Source: Streptomyces lincolnensis
GTDB taxonomy: Bacteria > Actinomycetota > Actinomycetes > Streptomycetales > Streptomycetaceae
NCBI RefSeq assembly: GCF_001685355.1
Contig: NZ_CP016438.1
Span: 3,410,001-3,474,000, forward strand
Direction of reading: 5' to 3'
DNA: 64,000 nucleotides
Below are positions 1 to 8,586 of the stretch, piece after piece. Made by a program: the position numbers and the translations under genes. The stretch's first letter is position 1. Each line of letters opens with the position of its first letter. The notes beneath the pieces are model-generated. The model was not told the origin of the DNA, searched no databases, and saw only the letters and a list, made by a program, of their open reading frames with translations.

Positions 1-1
1 G

Positions 2-202
2 ATTCTCGACCGGGTGTGGGATCCGCACTACGAGGGTCCGACCAAGACGCTGGACGTCCATGTGGCGGCGCTGCGGCGGAAGCTGGGGCACCCGGCGTGG
101 ATCCAGACGCTGCGCGGGGTCGGTTTCCGGCTGGCCGTGCACACCGGGCCCGGTGTGCGCACCGGGCCGGACATGCGCACCGGGCCGGGCGCGCGGCCAT
201 GA
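2..202 (+). CDS. OmpR/PhoB-type response regulator, C-terminal fragment
   Basis: The window opens inside this gene. The visible 66 codons are the end of a winged-helix DNA-binding domain: TKTLDVHVAALRRKLG, followed by the wing and TLRGVGFRL, is the usual end of an OmpR/PhoB regulator. The tail then runs into a low-complexity stretch with repeated TGPG units. The stop overlaps the ATG of the histidine kinase by ATGA, so the two genes form one two-component operon. The receiver domain lies outside the window and the signal cannot be inferred. Confidence 0.9.
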   Translation: MLDRVWDPHYEGPTKTLDVHVAALRRKLGHPAWIQTLRGVGFRLAVHTGPGVRTGPDMRTGPGARP

Positions 203-1722
203 CCCGCCGGCTGCTGCTCAGTTATCTGGGCCTCGCCACGCTCCTCCTGCTCTGTCTGGAGATCCCGCTCGGCTTCGTGTACTCGCGGGGCGAGCGGGAG
301 CGGGTGGTCAACGCGGCGAAGGACGAGGCCGAGTCGGTCTCCGCGTACGCCGCGCTGTCGCTGGCCGCCGGGCGGGCGGAGCGGGACCTGCCCGGCCGGG
401 TGGTGCACTGCGCCGCGCGGATCGGCGGGAAGGTGGTGATCGTCGACGGTACGGGCGTGCCGCTGGCCACCTCGCATCCGCTGACGCCGGAGGCCTCACG
501 TGACCTCGCCTCCCGTCCGGGAATCGTGGCCGCGCTCCGGGGCTCCTCCACGGCGGACGTCCGTACCTCCACCATCGGCGGGGTCCAGTACCTGTCGGTG
601 GCCGCGCCCGTCGGTCAGGGGGCCCGGCCGGAGGCCGCCGTGTGGCTGACGGTTCCGACCCGGACGGTGCACGAACGCGTCCACCACATCTGGCTGCTGC
701 TCGCCCTGGGCGGGCTGGCGGTCCTCACCGGGGTCACTTTCGTGGCGTTCGCCATCGCCCGCTGGACCGGCCGCCCCATCCGTGAACTGGAGCGTGCGAC
801 ACATGAGTTGGCGGAGGGGGGCCGGGCCGCTCCGGTGACGGTGACGAAGGGCCCGCCCGAAGTGCGCAGTCTGGCCGCGGCGTTCAACCGCACCGCCGCG
901 CGTCTGGCCCATCTCCTCGCGTCCCAGAGCGCGTTCGCGGGCGAGGCATCGCACCAGCTCAAGACCCCGCTGGCGGCACTGCGGCTGCGGCTGGAGAACC
1001 TGGAGCCCAACGTCTCCGCCCACGGCCGGGCCAGCCTCATCGCCGCCGTCACCGAGACCGACCGGCTCGCCCGCATGGTCGAGGGCCTGCTCGCGATGGC
1101 CCGGCTGGAGGAGAACGCGGCCACCCCCGGCCCGGTCGACATCGGCGCGCTCTGTGCCGAACGGCACCGCACCTGGGCCCCGCTCTTCGCCCGGCAGGAC
1201 GTCCGCCTGGTCCTGTTCGCGGGCGGCGTGGGCCCGGCCCTCGCCGTACCCGGGGCGATCGAACAGATGCTGGACAACCTCCTGTCCAACGCCCTGCGCG
1301 CCTCCCCGCCCGCCACCACCGTGGCCATCGACCTGCGCCCGCACGCCCCGTCCCGCCGCGCCCTGCGCGACGCGCGCCCCTGCTGGGTCGACCTGCACGT
1401 CACCGACGAGGGGCCCGGCATGACGGCCGAGCAGCGCACCCGCGCCTTCGACCGCTTCTGGCGGGCCCCCGGCGCCCCCAAGGGCGGCACCGGCCTCGGC
1501 CTCCCCCTCGTCCAACGCCTCGCCCACGCCAGTGGCGGCGAGGCGAGCCTGCACCCGGCCACCACGGGCGGCCTGGACGCCGTCATCCGCCTCCCCTCGG
1601 CGGAACCGGGCCCACGCCGGCGTGAGCCACCGGTGCTCCCGCTGCGGCATGCCTCCGGCGGCCATGCGAACCGTACGGCCACGTCACGCCTTGTCCATGA
1701 CACGTCAACCCCCAAGGTCTAG
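199..1722 (+). CDS. sensor histidine kinase (EnvZ/PhoR class)
   Basis: A 507-residue membrane kinase, partner of the overlapping upstream response regulator. Order: a first membrane segment at about residues 5-28, an extracytoplasmic sensor region to about 160, a second membrane segment at about 163-187, HAMP, then the dimerisation domain with GEASHQLKTPLAAL (phospho-acceptor His252). The HATPase domain follows, with N-box NLLSNALRAS, a DEGPGM box and GGTGLGLPLV. The start at 199 is chosen because ATGA overlaps the regulator stop and the protein begins directly with a hydrophobic segment. The stimulus is unknown. The last 30 residues are Pro/Arg-rich and probably not structured. Confidence 0.93.
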   Translation: MTRRLLLSYLGLATLLLLCLEIPLGFVYSRGERERVVNAAKDEAESVSAYAALSLAAGRAERDLPGRVVHCAARIGGKVVIVDGTGVPLATSHPLTPEASRDLASRPGIVAALRGSSTADVRTSTIGGVQYLSVAAPVGQGARPEAAVWLTVPTRTVHERVHHIWLLLALGGLAVLTGVTFVAFAIARWTGRPIRELERATHELAEGGRAAPVTVTKGPPEVRSLAAAFNRTAARLAHLLASQSAFAGEASHQLKTPLAALRLRLENLEPNVSAHGRASLIAAVTETDRLARMVEGLLAMARLEENAATPGPVDIGALCAERHRTWAPLFARQDVRLVLFAGGVGPALAVPGAIEQMLDNLLSNALRASPPATTVAIDLRPHAPSRRALRDARPCWVDLHVTDEGPGMTAEQRTRAFDRFWRAPGAPKGGTGLGLPLVQRLAHASGGEASLHPATTGGLDAVIRLPSAEPGPRRREPPVLPLRHASGGHANRTATSRLVHDTSTPKV

Positions 1723-1788
1723 GGTCCGTCACCGCGCGTCCCTGTCGCCGACCGGTGGCAGGCGGTCACGACTCACCCTGGAGCGAGC

Positions 1789-2979
1789 GTGGAACGTCGT
1801 AGCCCGAACCCTCTCAGCGTGGAACGTCGCACCTTCCTCCGTGCCGCCGTGGTCGGCGGTTCCGCCGCCGCGTTCGGCGGAACCCTGTGGCGCGGCGCCG
1901 CGTACGCCGCCCCCGCCCAGCCCGGGACCGGCCCCTACGGTTCGCTCGGCGCGCCGGACGCCCGCGGCATCAGACTTCCGGCCGGCTTCACCAGCCGGGT
2001 GATCGCCCGCTCCGGCCAGACGGTCGCCGGAACGTCGTACACCTGGCACAACGCCCCGGACGGCGGCGCCTGTTACGCCGACGGCACGGGCTGGATCTAC
2101 GTCTCCAACTCGGAGATCAACCCGTCGGGCGGCGCGAGCGCGGTGCGGTTCTCGTCGAACGGGACGATCACGTCGGCGTACCGCATCCTGTCCGGCACCC
2201 GCACCAACTGCGCGGGCGGAAAGACCCCTTGGAACACCTGGCTGTCCTGCGAGGAGGTGGATCGCGGCTACGTCTACGAGACGGACCCGTGGGGCGTGGC
2301 GGCCGCGGTCCGCCGCGACGCGATGGGCCGCTTCAAGCACGAGGCGGCGGCCGCGGACCCCGTCCGCCGCGTCGTCTACCTGACCGAGGACGAGTCCAAC
2401 GGCCGCCTCTACCGCTTCGTACCGACGACCTGGGGCGACCTCTCCTCCGGCACCCTCCAGGTCCTGGTCGCGGGCACCGCCACGTCGGGCTCCTACACCT
2501 GGACCACCGTCCCCGACCCCGACGGCTCCCCCACCTCCACCCGCACCCAGGTGGCCGGCTCCAAGTCCTTCAACGGCGGCGAGGGTTGCCACTACGCCGA
2601 CGACAAGGTCTGGTTCACGACGAAGGGCGACAACCGGGTCTGGCAGCTCAACCTCACCTCCAGCACCTACGAGTTGGCCTACGACGACTCCCTGGTCACC
2701 TCCGGCACCGCCCCGCTCACCGGCGTCGACAACATCACCGGCTCCTCCTCCGGCGACCTCTTCATCGCCGAGGACGGCGGCTCCATGGACATCTGCGTGA
2801 TCACCCCCGACGACGTGATCGCCCCCTTCCTCCGCATCGACGGCCAGTCCGGCTCGGAGATCACGGGCCCGGCCTTCTCCCCCGACGGCACGCGGCTCTA
2901 CTTCTCCAGCCAGCGGGGGACGAGCGGCAGTTCGTCCGGCGGGATCACCTACGAGGTGACGGGCCCCTTCCGCGCCTAG
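1789..2979 (+). CDS. Tat-exported DUF839/PhoX-like beta-propeller protein
   Basis: A 396-residue secreted protein. The N-terminus carries a twin-arginine signal (VERRTFLRAAVVGGSAAAF) and a probable cleavage after AAYA. The mature part has the repeated beta-strand pattern of the DUF839/PhoX family, with segments such as TWHNAPDGG, NTWLSCEE, YLTEDESNGRLYRF and IAEDGG. PhoX enzymes are Ca/Fe-dependent alkaline phosphatases; this protein is shorter than classical PhoX, so phosphatase activity is only a possibility. GTG at 1789 is preceded by GGAG. The 13-base sequence GCGTGGAACGTCG occurs at 1786 and again at 1817, giving a second in-frame GTG at 1819 that has no clear ribosome-binding site. Confidence 0.8.
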   Translation: MERRSPNPLSVERRTFLRAAVVGGSAAAFGGTLWRGAAYAAPAQPGTGPYGSLGAPDARGIRLPAGFTSRVIARSGQTVAGTSYTWHNAPDGGACYADGTGWIYVSNSEINPSGGASAVRFSSNGTITSAYRILSGTRTNCAGGKTPWNTWLSCEEVDRGYVYETDPWGVAAAVRRDAMGRFKHEAAAADPVRRVVYLTEDESNGRLYRFVPTTWGDLSSGTLQVLVAGTATSGSYTWTTVPDPDGSPTSTRTQVAGSKSFNGGEGCHYADDKVWFTTKGDNRVWQLNLTSSTYELAYDDSLVTSGTAPLTGVDNITGSSSGDLFIAEDGGSMDICVITPDDVIAPFLRIDGQSGSEITGPAFSPDGTRLYFSSQRGTSGSSSGGITYEVTGPFRA

Positions 2980-3199
2980 CACCACCGCACCCGGGCGCCG
3001 GTCTTACGGAGAGCTACCCTCCGGTCACGTCACAGTCACATCACAGGTCCTTCATATCTCCACCACACCTTCCACCCCTCAATAGGTTCGTCACCTCATT
3101 CCCGGCTGATCGCCCGTTCTGGATCAGACGCACGAATACCACCACGAACCACGAGCCGCGCCTCACGCCATGTGAACCGCGAACCTGGAAGGACCAGTT

Positions 3200-3613
3200 G
3201 TGAACCTGCTCCGTAAGCCCGGCGCCATCGCCGTCGCCGCGCTCGCCCTGGCCGCCCTCCCGGCCACCGCCTCGGCCCACGACGGCAACCACCCCTTCAC
3301 CAACTGCACCGAGGCCTACGCCGGCGGCCACGCCAACATCCCCGAGGGCGACGAGCACTACGGCAAGCACCTGGACCGCGACGGCGACGGCATCGGCTGC
3401 GACAGCCCACCCCCGGGCTTCGAACCGGCCGACGACAACAAGACGGACACCGGGAACACCGAAACAACCGAACCGGCCACCCCCCAGAACCCCGACCTCG
3501 CCGAAACCGGCGGCAACGACACCACGGTCTACCTGACCACCGGCGGCTCGGTCGCCCTCCTCACGGGCGGCGCGGTCCTCATGGCAGCCCGCAGGCGCCG
3601 GACGGACCACTGA
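3200..3613 (+). CDS. excalibur-domain surface protein with class E sortase signal
   Basis: A 137-residue secreted protein. Residues 1-26 form a signal peptide. Residues 31-70 form an excalibur Ca-binding motif (FTNCTEAYAGG, then DRDGDGIGCD), with a DxDxDG loop and two cysteines. A Thr/Pro-rich spacer leads to LAETG at residues 100-104, a hydrophobic segment and RRRR at the end. LAxTG is the recognition motif for streptomycete class E sortases, so the protein is expected to be linked covalently to the cell wall. The start is GTG after AAGGA. No sortase gene lies in the window. Confidence 0.87.
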   Translation: MNLLRKPGAIAVAALALAALPATASAHDGNHPFTNCTEAYAGGHANIPEGDEHYGKHLDRDGDGIGCDSPPPGFEPADDNKTDTGNTETTEPATPQNPDLAETGGNDTTVYLTTGGSVALLTGGAVLMAARRRRTDH

Positions 3614-3641
3614 CGCCAGGGAAGGCGCGGCGGGGCCACAC

Positions 3642-3979
3642 CTGCTGCTCCGCCGCGACGACGACCTGCGACGTCATGCCGAACTGCGGCTGCGCCAGAC
3701 GTGGCACACCGGCGGCTTCCTGGGCTCCGTCGAAGTCGTCGAACTGATCGTCGGCCAGACCATAGCCCTGGCCAACCTCGCGGTCGCCTACGCCACTTGG
3801 CGCCAGTCCCGCACCACACGGGCCCGGTGACCATCACCGCCAACGGCATCTCCCTCACCGTCCATGACGGCTCGGAGGAGTCGGTGCGCCAGATCACGGA
3901 TCTGCTCCGCTCCGGAGACGACGCCCCCGGCGAGGACGACACCACCAACGGCCCCACCCGACCGCCTCCACACGACTGA
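3642..3979 (+). pseudogene. remnant of an EACC1-like (effector-associated constant component) protein, frame broken
   Basis: Two reading frames together look like one small protein. From 3642 to the TGA at 3828 the frame reads RRDDDLRRHAELRLRQ, then VEVVELIVGQTIALANLAVA and TWRQSR. From the GTG at 3827 a second frame reads TITANGISLTVHDGSEES then VRQITDLLRS, ending at 3979. The order (charged start, helical hydrophobic middle, beta-hairpin, final helix) resembles the EACC1 adaptor domain of actinobacterial conflict systems. No ATG or GTG lies close before 3642 in the first frame, which runs back into the excalibur gene, so the true N-terminus seems lost. Overlap by GTGA means two real small genes cannot be excluded. 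The family assignment is from memory and moderate. Confidence 0.45.
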
Positions 3980-4014
3980 GGGGCGGCACCCCCCGCACGG
4001 GATGCCGCCCCCTC
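3978..4014 (+). terminator. GC-rich hairpin after the EACC1-like remnant
   Basis: GAGGGGCGGCA at 3978-3988 pairs with TGCCGCCCCCTC at 4003-4014 with one bulged base. There is no T-run, which is normal for streptomycete terminators. Confidence 0.55.
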
Positions 4015-4021
4015 TCGTGAT

Positions 4022-4074
4022 CCGGAGCCGCCGACCATCGGTGAGGGTCGGTCGGGGACGATCGGCGGCTCCGG
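4022..4074 (-). terminator. hairpin at the 3' end of ppdK
   Basis: CCGGAGCCGCCGA at 4022-4034 pairs perfectly with TCGGCGGCTCCGG at 4062-4074. It lies 20 bases past the ppdK stop. Together with the neighbouring hairpin it separates two convergent transcripts. Confidence 0.6.
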
Positions 4075-4093
4075 GGTCTGTCGGTGCCGTGGG

Positions 4094-6841
4094 CTACCGG
4101 TGGTCGCTGCCCGCCGACTCGGAGGCCGCGCGGCCTGCTTCCAGGCGGGCGACGGGGATGCGGAAGGGTGAGCAGGAGACGTAGTCCAGGCCGACCTCGT
4201 GGAAGAAGTGGACGGACTCGGGGTCGCCGCCGTGCTCGCCGCAGACGCCGAGCTTCAGGTCGGGGCGGGTCGCGCGGCCCGCCTCCGCGGCCAGTTTCAC
4301 CAGGGAGCCGACGCCGTCCTTGTCGATGGTCTCGAAGGGGGAGACGCCGAAGATGCCCTTCTCCAGGTACGCCGTGAAGAACGAGGCCTCGACGTCGTCC
4401 CGGCTGAAGCCCCACACCGTCTGGGTCAGGTCGTTCGTGCCGAAGCTGAAGAACTCCGCCGCCTCCGCGATCTGACCGGCCGTCAGCGCGGCCCGCGGCA
4501 GCTCGATCATCGTTCCGATCGACAGCTTGAGCGAGGTACCGGTCGCGGCCTCGACCTCGGCGACGACCTGGTCGGCCTCCTCGCGGACGATCTCCAGTTC
4601 CTGGACCGTGCCGACGAGCGGGATCATGATCTCCGCGCGCGGGTCGCCCTTCGCCGCCTTGCGTTCGGCCGCGGCCTCGGCGATCGCCCGTACCTGCATC
4701 GTGAACAGTCCGGGGATCACCAGGCCCAGGCGCACACCGCGCAGCCCCAGCATCGGGTTCTGCTCGTGCAGACGGTGGACGGCCTGGAGCAGGCGCAGTT
4801 CGTTCTCGTGGGGTTCCTGGCGGGATTCGGCCAGCGCCACTCGTACGGACAACTCCGTGATGTCCGGCAGGAACTCGTGCAGCGGGGGGTCCAACAGCCG
4901 GATCGTGACCGGGAGTCCGTCCATCGCGGAGAACAGCTCCACGAAGTCCTGCTTCTGGAGTGGGAGCAGCCCCTTCAGGGACTCCTCGCGCTCGGCCTCC
5001 GTGTCCGCCAGGATCAGCCGCTCGACCAGCTCACGCCGGTCACCGAGGAACATGTGCTCCGTACGGCACAGCCCGATGCCCTGGGCACCGAAGCGCCGCG
5101 CGCGCATCGCGTCCTCGGCGTTGTCCGCGTTGGCGCGCACGCGCAGCCGCCGCTTGCGGTCCGCGAACGCCATGATCCGGTGGACGGCCTCGACCAGCTC
5201 GTCGGCGTCCTGCGCGCCGGCGTGCATCCGGCCCTCGAAGTACTCCACGACGGGGGACGGCACGACCGGGACCTCGCCCAGGTACACCTTGCCGCTCGAC
5301 CCGTCGATCGAGATCAGGTCGCCCTCCTCCACGACATGGCCGCCCGGCACCGTCATCCGGCGCCGCTTGGTGTCGACCTCCAGCTCCTCCGCACCGCAGA
5401 CACAGGTCTTGCCCATGCCGCGCGCGACCACGGCCGCGTGGGAGGTCTTGCCGCCGCGGGAGGTGAGGATGCCCTCGGCCGCGATCATGCCGTCCAGGTC
5501 GTCGGGGTTGGTCTCCCGGCGGACCAGGATGACCTTCTCGCCCGAGCGCGACCACTTGACGGCCGTGTACGAGTCGAAGACCGCCTTGCCGACCGCCGCG
5601 CCCGGCGAGGCCGCGATACCCCGGCCGACCTGCGCGACCTTGGCCTCCTCGTCGAAGCGGGGGAACATCAGCTGCGCGAGCTGGGCGCCGTTGACGCGCT
5701 GGAGCGCCTCCGCCTCGTCGATGAGCCCCTGGTCCACCAGCTGGGTCGCGATCCGGAAGGCCGCGCCCGCCGTCCGCTTGCCGACGCGGGTCTGGAGCAT
5801 CCACAGCTGCCCGCGCTCGATGGTGAACTCGATGTCGCAGAGATCCTTGTAGTGGTTCTCCAGGGTCTCCATGATCTGCATCAGCTGGTCGTACGACTTC
5901 TTGTCGATCGACTCCAGCTCGGCGAGCGGGACCGTGTTGCGGATACCGGCCACCACGTCCTCGCCCTGGGCGTTCTGGAGGTAGTCGCCGTAGACGCCCT
6001 GGTGGCCGCTGGCGGGGTCGCGGGTGAAGGCGACGCCCGTGCCCGAGTCCGGGCCGAGGTTGCCGAAGACCATCGAGCAGACGTTGACGGCCGTGCCCAG
6101 GTCGCCGGGGATGCGCTCCTGGCGGCGGTAGAGCTTGGCGCGGTCGGTGTTCCAGGAGTCGAAGACCGCGTGGATGGCGAGGTCCATCTGCTCGCGCGGG
6201 TCCTGCGGGAAGTCCCGGCCGGCCTCGGTCTTGACGATCTTCTTGAACTTGGTGACGAGCTTCTTGAGGTCGGCGGCCTCCAGCTCGGTGTCGACCGTGA
6301 CCTTCTTGGACGTCTTCGCCGCCTCCAGCGCGTCCTCGAAGAGGTCGCCGTCGACGCCGAGGACCGTCCTGCCGAACATCTGGATGAGGCGGCGGTAGGA
6401 GTCCCACGCGAAGCGCTCGTCGCCCGCCTGCTCCGCCAGGCCCTTCACCGACTTGTCGGAGAGGCCGATGTTGAGGACCGTGTCCATCATTCCCGGCATG
6501 GAGAACTTGGCGCCGGAGCGTACGGAGACCAGGAGCGGGTTGTCGGCCTGGCCGAGCTTCTTGCCCATGCGCTGCTCCAGCGCGTCGAGGTGCGCACTCA
6601 CCTCGTCACGCAGTGCCGCCGGCTCCGCACCGCTGTCGAGGTAGACCTTGCAGGCCTCGGTGGTGATCGTGAACCCCGGGGGGACCGGAAGACCCAGATT
6701 GGTCATCTCCGCGAGGTTCGCACCCTTGCCGCCGAGGAGGTCCTTGAGGTCCTTGTTGCCCTCGGTGAAGTCGTAAACGAACTTCACACCCTCAACGCGC
6801 GCGGCCTGATCAGCTACGTGGGGATCTTTGTTTTCCGACAC
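4094..6841 (-). CDS. ppdK: pyruvate, phosphate dikinase
   Basis: A 915-residue enzyme interconverting pyruvate + ATP + Pi and PEP + AMP + PPi at the PEP-pyruvate node. The N-terminal ATP-grasp domain begins near residue 22 (FTEGNKDLKDLLGGKGANLA, NLGLPVPPGFTIT). The swivelling phospho-histidine domain carries GGKTSHAAVVARGMG with catalytic His468. The C-terminal TIM-barrel PEP/pyruvate domain carries the acid/base Cys867 in GVCGEHGGD. The length is normal for the family. The frame is open further upstream, but GTG at 6841 with GAGGAG before it and an MSENKD-like N-terminus is the best start. The gene is monocistronic, with a long upstream region containing palindromes. Confidence 0.96.
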   Translation of the reverse strand: MSENKDPHVADQAARVEGVKFVYDFTEGNKDLKDLLGGKGANLAEMTNLGLPVPPGFTITTEACKVYLDSGAEPAALRDEVSAHLDALEQRMGKKLGQADNPLLVSVRSGAKFSMPGMMDTVLNIGLSDKSVKGLAEQAGDERFAWDSYRRLIQMFGRTVLGVDGDLFEDALEAAKTSKKVTVDTELEAADLKKLVTKFKKIVKTEAGRDFPQDPREQMDLAIHAVFDSWNTDRAKLYRRQERIPGDLGTAVNVCSMVFGNLGPDSGTGVAFTRDPASGHQGVYGDYLQNAQGEDVVAGIRNTVPLAELESIDKKSYDQLMQIMETLENHYKDLCDIEFTIERGQLWMLQTRVGKRTAGAAFRIATQLVDQGLIDEAEALQRVNGAQLAQLMFPRFDEEAKVAQVGRGIAASPGAAVGKAVFDSYTAVKWSRSGEKVILVRRETNPDDLDGMIAAEGILTSRGGKTSHAAVVARGMGKTCVCGAEELEVDTKRRRMTVPGGHVVEEGDLISIDGSSGKVYLGEVPVVPSPVVEYFEGRMHAGAQDADELVEAVHRIMAFADRKRRLRVRANADNAEDAMRARRFGAQGIGLCRTEHMFLGDRRELVERLILADTEAEREESLKGLLPLQKQDFVELFSAMDGLPVTIRLLDPPLHEFLPDITELSVRVALAESRQEPHENELRLLQAVHRLHEQNPMLGLRGVRLGLVIPGLFTMQVRAIAEAAAERKAAKGDPRAEIMIPLVGTVQELEIVREEADQVVAEVEAATGTSLKLSIGTMIELPRAALTAGQIAEAAEFFSFGTNDLTQTVWGFSRDDVEASFFTAYLEKGIFGVSPFETIDKDGVGSLVKLAAEAGRATRPDLKLGVCGEHGGDPESVHFFHEVGLDYVSCSPFRIPVARLEAGRAASESAGSDHR

Positions 6842-7270
6842 GGGTCTCGACTCCTCGAGGACGCGGTGGCTGCCCTGACGGCGAGGAACATACCCAGATC
6901 GAAGGCGTCTGGGTACGTCCACTCGCGCGTCATACGCCCGTAACCAGTCGTCCGCCAGCGGATCGAAAGTCAAAGCTTGGCAAGCGTCGACGGGCGCATG
7001 TTTTCACTTCTTGAACGCATCGCCACCCATTCGGGCTCGATTCAGCTCATCTGAGCGGCTGTCGGCACGTCTGATTTCGATCGGTGAACGATCAAGGGGT
7101 GGCACTCAGTGCCACACCTCCACGAAGTGCAGTCGCTCATGATCCGCTCATCTGAGCGGAACCCTTATCAAGGGTGGCGAGAATCACGCTTCCACAGTCA
7201 CCCGGATTTCACCATGCGGACGACCTTCCGGAACGGAAACCCGCCCGTCACACACCCCGCCAGACCCCCG
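6842..7270. promoter_or_regulatory. ppdK upstream region with three palindromic elements
   Basis: This 429-base stretch lies between ppdK and the 3' end of the ROK gene and contains no convincing gene. It is less GC-rich than its surroundings between about 6990 and 7200. It holds GTGGCACT-C-AGTGCCAC, a perfect palindrome at 7099-7115. It also holds CCGCTCA-TC-TGAGCGG, a perfect palindrome at 7144-7159. The core GCTCATCTGAGCGG of the latter recurs at 7045-7058, 101 bases away. These are probable operators for ppdK. I do not recognise the regulator. Confidence 0.5.
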
Positions 7271-8467
7271 TCACACCCCCAGCGCAGCCAACCGCTCCTC
7301 CACCCGCTCGGGCGCGTACAGGTGCTCCACGACCAGCGCCCCCGCCCCCACCAGCCCCGCCCGCTCCCCGAGCCGCGAGGTGACGACGTCCAGGTGAGCG
7401 GTGGAACGGGGCAGCGCCCGCTGGTAGAGCAGCTCCCGGACACCCGTGAGGAAGGGGGTTCCGGCCAGATCTCCGGCGATCATCAGCACCCCGGGGTTCA
7501 GCAGGGTCACCACGGTCGCCAGCACGTCCCCCACCTGGCGCCCGGCCTCGCGGGCCAGCGCGGCGGCCTCGGGATCGCCCGCCGCCAGCAGATCGCGCAC
7601 ATCCGAGCCCGACGCCGCCGGCACCCCGGTCTCCGCCAGCCGCCGCGCCACGGCACCGCCGCTCGCGACGGCGGCCAGACAGCCGCGGGAACCGCACCGG
7701 CACAGCGCGTCCGCCCCGACCCGGATGTGGCCGATGTCCCCGGCGCCGCCGTCGATGCCCCGGTAGATCGAGCCGTGCACCACCACTCCGGCGCCGATGC
7801 CGGTGGAGACCTTGACCAGGACGAACGCGGAGCAGCCGGGGTAGGAGGTGCGCTGTTCGCCGTACGCCATGAGGTTGGCGTCGTTGTCGACGAGGACGGG
7901 GACCGGCGCGGCGCCCGTGTGTTCGGTGAAGGCTCTGGCGAGGCGGCCTCTTATGTCGTAGCCGTCCCAGCCCGGCATGATCGGCGGCTGGACGACGCGG
8001 CCGGTGTCGATGTCGACGGGGCCCGGCACGGCGAGCCCGATGCCGCAGACCTCGTCGGCGCGGCGGCCGGTCTTCTCCAGCAGTTCGGCGAACCAGTGGC
8101 CCAGCTCGCCGAGTACGACGTCCGGGCCGTCCTCGATGAGCGGCGTGCCGCTGTGCTCGGCCAGGATCTCGCCGGTCAGCGACAGGACGGCCGCGCGGGC
8201 GTGCCGGGTGTCCAGGTCGGCGGCGAGGACGACGGCGTGGGCGTCATGGAATTCGAGGGTGATCGAGGGCCGGCCGCCCAGCGGGGAGTCCACCGGGCCT
8301 CCGGCACCCTCGCGCAGCCAGCCCGCGCGGAAGAGGCGGTCCAGGCGCTGGCCGACGGTGGCCCGGGACAGTCCGGTCACCTGCTGGAGCGCTCCGCGCG
8401 TGACCGCGCGTCCGCTTCGCACCAGTTCGAGCAGATCTCCGGCGCTCCCCTGACCTCGCCCTGCCAT
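7271..8467 (-). CDS. ROK-family transcriptional repressor
   Basis: A 398-residue regulator. An N-terminal winged helix-turn-helix (residues about 8-60: RGALQQVTGLSRATVGQRLD) is joined to a ROK sugar-kinase-like domain. The domain shows the conserved segments LVDNDANLMAYGE and STGIGAGVVVHGSIYRG, and the zinc-binding CRCGSRGCLAAVASG. It is transcribed away from the two glycosidase genes beginning at 8587, so it most likely represses them and itself in response to a sugar or sugar phosphate. The ATG at 8467 is preferred over the GTG six bases upstream because AAGGGGG lies at the right distance. Confidence 0.92.
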   Translation of the reverse strand: MAGRGQGSAGDLLELVRSGRAVTRGALQQVTGLSRATVGQRLDRLFRAGWLREGAGGPVDSPLGGRPSITLEFHDAHAVVLAADLDTRHARAAVLSLTGEILAEHSGTPLIEDGPDVVLGELGHWFAELLEKTGRRADEVCGIGLAVPGPVDIDTGRVVQPPIMPGWDGYDIRGRLARAFTEHTGAAPVPVLVDNDANLMAYGEQRTSYPGCSAFVLVKVSTGIGAGVVVHGSIYRGIDGGAGDIGHIRVGADALCRCGSRGCLAAVASGGAVARRLAETGVPAASGSDVRDLLAAGDPEAAALAREAGRQVGDVLATVVTLLNPGVLMIAGDLAGTPFLTGVRELLYQRALPRSTAHLDVVTSRLGERAGLVGAGALVVEHLYAPERVEERLAALGV

Positions 8468-8586
8468 GCGCACCCCCTTGTGTTTCTCAAGACTGCATTA
8501 CATATTGGGTTTTGCGTGTTAAATAGACGTAACCCTACGGTAGCCAAGACCGAACCGATCGGCCGAACATCTTCGGGGAGCCCCGA
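8468..8586. promoter_or_regulatory. divergent promoter region between the ROK gene and the glycosidase operon
   Basis: Bases 8490-8535 form an AT-rich island unlike the neighbouring sequence, including TTACATATTGGG, TTTTGCGTG and TTAAATAGACGTAA. This is the natural place for both promoters and for the ROK operator. I cannot define an exact inverted repeat for the operator. Confidence 0.5.

Noticed and set aside
4199..6943. A 914-codon open frame on the plus strand opposite ppdK
   Set aside because: It is a GC-rich antisense shadow: composition is Ala/Arg/Gly/Val-rich with no domain, and it fully overlaps the strongly conserved ppdK gene.
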